DNA of 11,544 nt from Acidobacteriota bacterium (GTDB taxonomy: Bacteria > Acidobacteriota > Blastocatellia > Pyrinomonadales > Pyrinomonadaceae), in the NCBI GenBank assembly GCA_005790265.1, contig SXVE01000432.1, positions 1-11,544 of the forward strand, written 5' to 3'. Of this stretch, positions 5,678 through 11,544 are shown one piece after another (position 1 is the stretch's first letter; each line of letters begins with the position of its first letter). A model generated the notes under the pieces. It searched no databases, was not told where the DNA came from, and saw only the letters and a list, made by a program, of their open reading frames with translations. The position numbers and the translations under genes were made by a program.

Positions 5678-7819
5678 ATGGCGCGAAACACAAAAAAAAC
5701 AAAGAAAAAAAATTCGATGCAAACCGCATTTACGCGGTTTATGTTAGTTGTCGCATTTTTTATTTTGTGGATCGGCGGCATCGGCGTGCGGCTCGTTCAT
5801 CTGCAAATCAATCAGCACGAAGTTTTGCGCGACAAAGCGCTTGACCAGCGCCGCGACCAAATCAAAAGCCGCCAGCTGCGCGGCACGATTTATGATCGCA
5901 CCGAACGCGCGCTGGCGATGAGCGTTAAAGTGAAATCGCTCTACGCCGATCCGCGCGAAATCGAAGATGCGGACGCGGCGGCGAAGATAATCGGCAAAGC
6001 GCTGAAATCCAAGCCGAATGAAATCGCCAAAGCGTTAAAAGAAGGAAAAGAAACCGGAAAAAAATTCGTTTGGCTGGCGCGTAAACTCGACGAAAACGCC
6101 GCCGACCGAATTAACGAAGAACTCGAAGACCGCAGTCTCCGCAAATACGATTTGCCGCGTTATGCCGGTTTATACTGGCGCGAAGAGCAAAAACGCAGTT
6201 ATCCGTATCAGAATCTGGCGGCAAGCGTGATCGGTTTCAGCAACGCCGACGATATCGGCAGCGCCGGAATCGAGCAGGCGCAGGAAGAAGTTTTGCACGG
6301 CGCGGTGATTAAAGGCTGGCAGGATCGCGACCGGCTCGGCAGAGTTTACGACGAATCGGACACTGAAGAACGCGAACCGCCGAAAGATGTTGTGCTGACG
6401 CTCAATCATTCGATTCAATATAAAGCCGACCTCGCGCTCGAACAGGGAGTGAAAAATTCCAACGCAAAATCGGGAATGGCAATCGTGCTCGATCCGAAAA
6501 CCGGAGAAATTTTGGCGATGTCGAATTATCCGACGTTCGATCCGAATCGCTACACGGAATTTGCGACGGAAAATTATTCAAATCGCACGATTCACGATAT
6601 TTACTCGCCCGGTTCGGTGTTCAAACTCGTCACATACAGCAGCGCGATTAACGAAAATATTATTAATCCGGACAATCAGGTCGCGTCGGCGAGCAGTTTT
6701 ATCGAAGTCGCCGGACACCGTTTTACCGATCACCATTCGCGCTCGAATATGACTTACCACGATGCGATGGCGGTTTCGAGCAACGTGACGGCGATCAAAA
6801 CGGCGCTCGGCGTCGGGAAAGAAAAATTTCACGATTATATTAAGCGTTTCGGATTCGGAAAACCGGTCGGCGTGGAGCTTCCGGCGGAAACCGGCGGCAT
6901 TGTGCGTTCGCCGAAAGTGTGGCAGGGCGACAGTCTCGCCTCGATGTCAATCGGCTATGAAATTGGCGTTTCGGCTTTGCAAATGGCGACCGCTTTTGCG
7001 ACTATAGCCAATGACGGCGAAAGAGTACAACCCCACGTTATTAAGGAAATCCGCCACGCAGACGGGAAAATTTTCAGCGCGACCGAGCCGCAAAAAACTC
7101 GTGTCGTGACGGCTGAAACTGCGCGCGGACTTCGGAAAATGCTGCGCGAAGTCGTGCTCAAAGGAACCGGAAAACGCGCGCAGCTGAACGGTTATACGTC
7201 GGCGGGAAAAACGGGAACGGCTTGGAAATTTAATCCGAAAACAAAACGAGTTGACGCGTCGAAATATATTTCGTCGTTTATCGGAATGGCTCCGGCAGAC
7301 GATCCGAAAGTCGTCATTGCGGTCGTGATGGACGAGCCGAAATCAGGCGCGCGCGACGGCGGACAAGTTTCCGCGCCGGTTTTTCGCGAAATCGCCGAAG
7401 GCATTTTGCCGGAAATGAGCGTGATTCCCGATGCCAATATTAAATTTGATCAGTTGACGGCGCAGGAAATTCCCGCAGAAATCGAAACTTCGATTTTGCC
7501 GGAAAACGAGCGAATATTTTCACTCGAAGCGCTTGAATCGGAAGAAACGGACGCGGTTGAAAATAATGTTGACCAGAAAGAACAAAAAGTTTCTCAAAAA
7601 GAAAAACCGAACGCGGAAATAAGAGAAGCACCGAAAGAAAAGAAGAAAGAAGAAAAAACAGAAATAAAGAAAGAACCGAAAAAGGAACCGAACCGCGAGA
7701 AACCGCCGGAACCCGATAAAAAATCAGCGAAGCCGAAAGCGAACGCCGTCGGACAGGAAAAAACGAAAAGCGACCAGAAGAATAAATCTTCCGGCGAAAA
7801 GACGAAACAAAAAACTTGA
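5678..7819 (+). CDS. ftsI: Class B penicillin-binding protein, septal transpeptidase FtsI
   Basis: A 713-residue D,D-transpeptidase expected to cross-link septal peptidoglycan with FtsW. A basic N-terminus is followed by one transmembrane helix (about 20-40), a PBP dimerisation/pedestal domain (RQLRGTIYDR at 65-74; QNLAASVIGFSN; GSAGIEQAQEEVLHG at 194-208) and the transpeptidase domain from about 235. Catalytic motifs: SVFK with Ser313, SSN at 367-369, and KTG at 511-513 in SAGKTGTAW. No PASTA domain follows. From about residue 620 to the end there is a highly charged Lys/Glu/Pro tail of some 90 residues, longer than typical for FtsI and outside the membrane. The ATG at 5678 is 25 bases after the ftsL stop without a clear ribosome site. 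The last bases overlap the murF start as TTGA. Context in the dcw cluster favours FtsI over an elongation PBP2 or sporulation SpoVD. Confidence 0.92.
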   Translation: MARNTKKTKKKNSMQTAFTRFMLVVAFFILWIGGIGVRLVHLQINQHEVLRDKALDQRRDQIKSRQLRGTIYDRTERALAMSVKVKSLYADPREIEDADAAAKIIGKALKSKPNEIAKALKEGKETGKKFVWLARKLDENAADRINEELEDRSLRKYDLPRYAGLYWREEQKRSYPYQNLAASVIGFSNADDIGSAGIEQAQEEVLHGAVIKGWQDRDRLGRVYDESDTEEREPPKDVVLTLNHSIQYKADLALEQGVKNSNAKSGMAIVLDPKTGEILAMSNYPTFDPNRYTEFATENYSNRTIHDIYSPGSVFKLVTYSSAINENIINPDNQVASASSFIEVAGHRFTDHHSRSNMTYHDAMAVSSNVTAIKTALGVGKEKFHDYIKRFGFGKPVGVELPAETGGIVRSPKVWQGDSLASMSIGYEIGVSALQMATAFATIANDGERVQPHVIKEIRHADGKIFSATEPQKTRVVTAETARGLRKMLREVVLKGTGKRAQLNGYTSAGKTGTAWKFNPKTKRVDASKYISSFIGMAPADDPKVVIAVVMDEPKSGARDGGQVSAPVFREIAEGILPEMSVIPDANIKFDQLTAQEIPAEIETSILPENERIFSLEALESEETDAVENNVDQKEQKVSQKEKPNAEIREAPKEKKKEEKTEIKKEPKKEPNREKPPEPDKKSAKPKANAVGQEKTKSDQKNKSSGEKTKQKT

Positions 7820-9291
7820 AACTTGAAACCGCAATCGCCTATATGGAAGCCGACGCTTCCGCCATCAATCCCGCCTTGCTCGGCAGGGAAGTGCAATCTT
7901 TCTCGATTGACTCCCGCGAAGTGCAGGCGGGCGATTGTTTTTTCGCGCTTTCGCAGCCCGAATATCAAAACAACTGTTTTAACGGAGATTTTGAAGATTC
8001 GACGAAATACGTCGTTGCGGCATTTGAAAAAAGCGCAATCGCTGCCGTTGTCCGGCGCGACCGTTACGAAGAACATCGCGCCGAGCTTGGCAAATATCAG
8101 GATCGGCTGATTTTCGCCGACGACGTGATTGCCGCGTTTCAAAAATTGGCGCACGGCGTTTATCTCGAATGGAACAAAACAATCGTCGCCGTCACCGGAA
8201 GCGCCGGAAAAACGACGGCGAAAGAATTGACGGCGCACGTGCTCGAAAAATCCGGGCGCAAAGTTTTGCGCAACATCAAGAATTACAATAACGGACTGGG
8301 CTTGCCGATTACGGTTTTGAATTTGGCGAAAGACGCGTCTTACGACGTCGCCGTTCTCGAAATGGGAATGTCCACGCCGCATCACGAAATCGCTCGATTG
8401 TGCCGCATCACGCCGCCGGATTTCGCCGTCGAACTCAATGTTTTGCCGGTTCACGTCGAACATCTCGGCTCGATTGAAGCGGTCGCGCGGGCGAAAGCCG
8501 AACTCGTCGAAGGAATGAAACCAGGCGGAACCGCCGTTTTAAACGCTGATGACGAGCGAGTTGCGGCAATGCGCGAACTGTCAAAAGGAAACACGATCAC
8601 TTACGGAATTGAACATCCGGCGGACGTTACGGCGCGCGATGTGACGATGAACGGATTCGGCGAGACGCATTTTACATTGAATACGCCGAACGGAAATGCC
8701 GAAGTGGTTTTTTCGCTGTCGGGCAAACACAATGTTTTGAACGCTTTGGCGGCGGCGGCGGTCGGCTGCGGTTTCGGAATGACGGCGCAGGAAATTGCCG
8801 GCGCGCTGAAAACCGTGCAGCCGCCCGCGCAGCGCGGCGAAATTCTGCATTTCGCAAACGGTTTTACGGTCATTAACGATTCGTATAATTCAAATCCGGC
8901 GGCGCTGCTTTCGATGGTTCAAACGCTTTTGGACGGCGGCGCAAACGCGCGGCGAAAAATCGTGGTTGCCGGTGAAATGCTCGAATTGGGCGAGCGCGAA
9001 AAGGAAATTCACCGCGCGACCGGCGAAAAATTGGCGGCGAGCGGCATTGATTTTCTAATCGGAATTCGTAATTTGGCGCGGGAAATGACCGAAAGCGCCG
9101 CCGGTGCGGGATTAAAAGAAACAAAATTTTTCGCGTCGTCCGCCGAAGCGGGCGAGTTTTTAATCGGTGAAATAAAGCCGGGCGATTTGATTTTGGTCAA
9201 AGGTTCGCGCGGCGTGCGCACGGAAAAAGTGATCGAAAAAATACTGGAAAAGTACGAACTGGAAAATAAAAGCCAAGCGGTTGCGGAATAG
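7816..9291 (+). CDS. murF: UDP-N-acetylmuramoyl-tripeptide--D-alanyl-D-alanine ligase MurF
   Basis: A 491-residue cytoplasmic Mur ligase that adds D-Ala-D-Ala to the UDP-MurNAc-tripeptide using ATP. N-terminal substrate domain with FSIDSREVQAGDCFFAL (29-45); ATPase P-loop VTGSAGKTTAKE (126-137); YNNGLGLPIT (157-166); LEMGMS (181-186); HVEHLGSIEAVARAKAEL (213-230), which holds the lysine expected to be carbamylated; LSGKHNVLNALAAAAVG (301-317); and the MurF-specific C-terminal INDSYNSNPAAL (353-364) and GDLILVKGSRGVRTEKV (456-472). These distinguish it from MurE. The start is a TTG at 7816 overlapping the ftsI stop (TTGA). It gives the family's usual spacing to the first conserved strand, whereas the ATG at 7843 would remove nine residues of that domain. 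The overlap suggests translational coupling. murE is absent from its usual slot just upstream. Confidence 0.94.
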   Translation: MKLETAIAYMEADASAINPALLGREVQSFSIDSREVQAGDCFFALSQPEYQNNCFNGDFEDSTKYVVAAFEKSAIAAVVRRDRYEEHRAELGKYQDRLIFADDVIAAFQKLAHGVYLEWNKTIVAVTGSAGKTTAKELTAHVLEKSGRKVLRNIKNYNNGLGLPITVLNLAKDASYDVAVLEMGMSTPHHEIARLCRITPPDFAVELNVLPVHVEHLGSIEAVARAKAELVEGMKPGGTAVLNADDERVAAMRELSKGNTITYGIEHPADVTARDVTMNGFGETHFTLNTPNGNAEVVFSLSGKHNVLNALAAAAVGCGFGMTAQEIAGALKTVQPPAQRGEILHFANGFTVINDSYNSNPAALLSMVQTLLDGGANARRKIVVAGEMLELGEREKEIHRATGEKLAASGIDFLIGIRNLAREMTESAAGAGLKETKFFASSAEAGEFLIGEIKPGDLILVKGSRGVRTEKVIEKILEKYELENKSQAVAE

Positions 9292-9304
9292 AAGATTTAC
9301 CGAG

Positions 9305-9332
9305 AATCCGAAATCCGAAATCGAAAATCCAA
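9305..9332. repeat. Heptamer tandem repeat just before mraY
   Basis: Four contiguous 7-base units (AATCCGA, AATCCGA, AATCGAA, AATCCAA) fill the murF-mraY gap and end 3 bases before the mraY ATG, where a ribosome site would lie. The first two are identical. They share only the period with the repeats at 1002-1036 and 1818-1838. Confidence 0.65.
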
Positions 9333-9335
9333 CTG

Positions 9336-10475
9336 ATGCTTTACTACTTTTTATATCAAATAATCTTTCAAATTTACGGCAGAGGTTCCGAGTCGTATTT
9401 TTTCAAAGGCTTAAACGTCATTCAATACGTGACGTTTCGCACCGCGTGGGCGACGATTACGGCGCTTTTGATTTCGCTGTTGTTCGGCGGAAAAGTGATT
9501 AAAAAATTAGCCGATTTGAAAGTCGGGCAGGAAATCCGCGAAGAATTGTCCGCCGAACATCACGCGAAAAAAGGCACGCCGACGATGGGCGGAGTTTTGA
9601 TTTTGGTTGCGGTTTTTATTTCGACGCTGTTGTGGGCGCGGCTCGATAGCCTTTATTTATGGCTCGCGCTCGGCGCGACGACGGCATTCGGCGTCATCGG
9701 ATTCATTGACGACTACATCAAAATCGTCAAAAAACGCAGCGAAGGTTTGACCGAAAAACAAAAATTAGCCGGTCAACTAATAGTTTCGGTCATCGTTTGG
9801 GGCTGTCTTTTTTTGACGACGAGCTATCCGTGGAATTTGAGTATTCCTTTCTTTAAAGAAACGGCGATCACCGATATTACTTATGTCGGACCGTTTATTT
9901 ATTTATTCTTTATCATTTTCGTGCTTTTGGGATCGTCAAACGCCGTCAATTTAACCGACGGAATGGACGGACTGGCGGCGAGCGTCACGTTTATCGCGAT
10001 GTCGGCGCTGACGGCACTGACTTATGTGGCGAGCGATGCGCGCTGGTCGAATTATCTCGACATCACGCACAAACCGGAAGCGGCGGAACTGACGGTTTTC
10101 TGCGGCGCGATGGTCGGCGCGAGTCTCGGATTTTTGTGGTATAACGCTCCGCCCGCGCAGGTTTTTATGGGCGATGTCGGCAGTCTGGCAATCGGCGGCG
10201 CGCTCGGAACCGTCGCGATTCTGACGAAACAAGAATTTCTTCTGCCGTTTATCGGCGGAATATTTATTCTGGAAGCGGCTTCGGTGATGCTGCAAGTCGG
10301 TTATTTCAAGTTTACCAAGCGAAATACCGGCGTCGGCAAACGAATTTTTCGCCAAGCGCCGCTGCATCATCATTTTCAACTCGAGGGTTGGAAAGAGCCG
10401 AAAATCGTTTTTCGCTTCGTGATAGTCGCGATACTTTTTGCGCTGTTGAGTTTATCAACATTGAAATTGCGGTAG
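9336..10475 (+). CDS. mraY: Phospho-N-acetylmuramoyl-pentapeptide transferase MraY
   Basis: A 379-residue polytopic membrane enzyme that moves phospho-MurNAc-pentapeptide from UDP to undecaprenyl phosphate, making lipid I. About ten hydrophobic helices can be traced. Family signatures: FRTAWATITALLISLLFG (34-51), HHAKKGTPTMGG (75-86), the Mg/substrate aspartates FIDDYIKI (123-130), NAVNLTDGMDGLA (202-214), FMGDVGSLAIGG (277-288) and the late APLHHHFQLEGW (341-352). The length is close to the normal 320-370. The ATG at 9336 fits the family N-terminus (MLYYFLYQ) but has no Shine-Dalgarno site; the 44-base gap after murF is mostly heptamer repeat. It lies between murF and murD as in most dcw clusters. 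Confidence 0.95.
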   Translation: MLYYFLYQIIFQIYGRGSESYFFKGLNVIQYVTFRTAWATITALLISLLFGGKVIKKLADLKVGQEIREELSAEHHAKKGTPTMGGVLILVAVFISTLLWARLDSLYLWLALGATTAFGVIGFIDDYIKIVKKRSEGLTEKQKLAGQLIVSVIVWGCLFLTTSYPWNLSIPFFKETAITDITYVGPFIYLFFIIFVLLGSSNAVNLTDGMDGLAASVTFIAMSALTALTYVASDARWSNYLDITHKPEAAELTVFCGAMVGASLGFLWYNAPPAQVFMGDVGSLAIGGALGTVAILTKQEFLLPFIGGIFILEAASVMLQVGYFKFTKRNTGVGKRIFRQAPLHHHFQLEGWKEPKIVFRFVIVAILFALLSLSTLKLR

Positions 10476-10514
10476 AAATTTGTTCGGTTTTTTGATTGTT
10501 AGTTTTTGAGTCGA

Positions 10515-11544
10515 ATGCTTCTTGAAAATCGCAAAGCACTGATTTTGGGCGCGGGAAAATCCGGCGTCGCTTCCGCCGAGTTTTTGGCGGCGCGCGGCGC
10601 TGTCGTTGCGCTGCACGACAAAAAACCGATTGAAAATTGGACGGACGAAGCCAAAGCATTAAAAGAGCGCAAAATCGGTTTGATTGACGGCAATCTTCCG
10701 TCATGGCTGCTCGATCAGATTGATTTGGTCGTCATCTCGCCGGGCGTGCCGACGAATTCGATTCCCGCGCGTTACGTTGACCGCAAAAACGGCGAAGTGA
10801 TCGGCGAAGTCGAATTAGGTTATAGATTTACGAAAGGCAGATTCGTCGGCATCACCGGCTCGAACGGCAAAACGACGACGACGACTTTGATCGGCGAGCT
10901 TTTGAAAAACAGCGGCATCGAAACGCAAATCGGCGGAAACATCGGGACGCCGTTAATTTCACTCGCGGAAACTTCGACGGAAAAAACGTGGACGGTCGCC
11001 GAGCTTTCGAGTTTTCAACTGGAAACGATTGTGGATTTTCGCCCGAACATCGGAATTTGCTTGAATGTGACGCCGAATCATCTCGACCGATACGATTTTT
11101 TTTCGGATTACGCCGCCGCCAAACATCGGCTTTTCGCCAATCAAACGGCGGAAGATGTCGCGATTCTCAATGCCGACGATGAAATTACGACGAGCTGGGC
11201 AAGCGGTTTGAAAGCGAACATCGTTTTGTTTTCGACGAAAAAAGAATTGGACGAAGGCTTGTTTCTGCGCAATCGCGATTTGATTTGCCGCGCGGGCGGA
11301 AAAGAAAAAATTCTGACGACGCGCGATGACATTTTTCTGCGCGGTCTGCACAACGTCGAAAACATTCTGGCGGCTTTAGCGGCAGGTTTGGCGTGCGGCG
11401 CTGCGCCCGATTCGATGCGCGAAACGGTGAAAAATTTCAAAGGCGTCGAACATCGCATCGAATTCGTCGCGGAAATCGAAGGTGTTAAATTTTACAACGA
11501 TTCAAAAGCGACGAGCGTTGACGCGACCTTAAAAGCGCTCGAAG
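10515..11544 (+). CDS. murD: UDP-N-acetylmuramoylalanine--D-glutamate ligase MurD (partial at right edge)
   Basis: A cytoplasmic Mur ligase that adds D-glutamate to UDP-MurNAc-L-Ala. It is open to the right edge: 343 complete codons are visible out of roughly 450 usual, lacking most of the C-terminal domain. The N-terminal Rossmann-like domain starts KALILGAGKSGVASAEFLAARG (split here as residues 7-28) and includes VVISPGVP (72-79). The P-loop is GITGSNGKTTT (112-122). It is followed by IGGNIGTPL (139-147), AELSSFQLE (162-170), NVTPNHLDRY (184-193), the AAAKHRLF segment with the probable carbamylated Lys203, GLHNVENILAALAAG (277-291) and EHRIEF with YNDSKATS (327-334). The ATG at 10515 follows the mraY stop by 39 bases; an in-frame TTG at 10506 is an alternative. 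No Shine-Dalgarno site is seen. Confidence 0.93.
   Translation, partial: MLLENRKALILGAGKSGVASAEFLAARGAVVALHDKKPIENWTDEAKALKERKIGLIDGNLPSWLLDQIDLVVISPGVPTNSIPARYVDRKNGEVIGEVELGYRFTKGRFVGITGSNGKTTTTTLIGELLKNSGIETQIGGNIGTPLISLAETSTEKTWTVAELSSFQLETIVDFRPNIGICLNVTPNHLDRYDFFSDYAAAKHRLFANQTAEDVAILNADDEITTSWASGLKANIVLFSTKKELDEGLFLRNRDLICRAGGKEKILTTRDDIFLRGLHNVENILAALAAGLACGAAPDSMRETVKNFKGVEHRIEFVAEIEGVKFYNDSKATSVDATLKALE

Noticed and set aside
7594..8463. Minus-strand open frame of 289 codons opposite the ftsI tail and murF
   Set aside because: Both + strand proteins have clear family motifs here. The antisense translation is Phe/Arg-rich low complexity, as expected from the complement of Lys/Glu codons.
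7816..9291. Whether this ligase is MurE rather than MurF
   Set aside because: The INDSYNSNPAAL and VKGSRGVRTEKV motifs and overall pattern are those of MurF.

Overview
The window is bacterial chromosomal DNA that looks like ordinary core genome. The layout suggests Acidobacteriota, perhaps a Blastocatellia/Pyrinomonadaceae-like organism. That guess rests on a general resemblance of protein style (Ala/Lys/Glu-rich, mixed GC), on a LemA/TPM/nucleotidyltransferase-like cluster, and on very few Shine-Dalgarno sites. No rRNA or other phylogenetic marker is present to prove it. No transposon, phage gene, tRNA, rRNA or CRISPR array was seen.

Left part (1-3662). The 3' end of an unknown + strand gene ends in a cysteine-rich tail (stop at 308). 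It converges, with only 3 bases between stop codons, on four minus-strand genes that read right to left: a ZIP-family metal transporter (3662-2862), a secreted TPM-domain protein with a glycine-rich tail (2781-1894), a degenerate nucleotidyltransferase-like protein (1807-1085) and a LemA-family lipoprotein (980-312). LemA and TPM proteins are often neighbours and act at the cell envelope. The probable terminator of this minus-strand unit is a perfect 13-bp hairpin inside the coding sequence of the convergent gene (237-270).

Middle (3663-4128). This 466-base divergent intergenic region holds a TATAAT box 5 bases from the ZIP start codon (possible leaderless mRNA). It also holds a good sigma-70-type promoter (TTGACA-N18-TAATAT, 3807-3836) facing the division genes. 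Between that promoter and rsmH lies an AT-rich leader of about 285 nt with a hairpin, a 46-codon ORF, and a degenerate repeat of the rsmH translation start region. mraZ, which usually sits here, is absent.

Right part (4129-11544). A division and cell wall (dcw) cluster on the + strand: rsmH, an ftsL-like gene, ftsI (class B PBP), murF, mraY and the 5' three quarters of murD, which runs off the right edge. The genes are tightly packed, and ftsI and murF overlap by TTGA. Together they encode a 16S rRNA methyltransferase, two membrane divisome parts (FtsL-like and FtsI) and three steps of peptidoglycan precursor synthesis (MurF, MraY, MurD). murE, normally between ftsI and murF, is missing from its usual place.

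Between genes, runs of degenerate 7-base tandem repeats occur at three sites (1002-1080, 1818-1894, 9305-9332) with different unit sequences but the same period. I see no clear new defence or mobile system. The most unusual points are the terminator embedded in a convergent gene, the heptamer repeats, the duplicated start region in the dcw leader, the missing mraZ and murE, the nucleotidyltransferase with lost catalytic residues, and the lysine-rich tails on both FtsL and FtsI.
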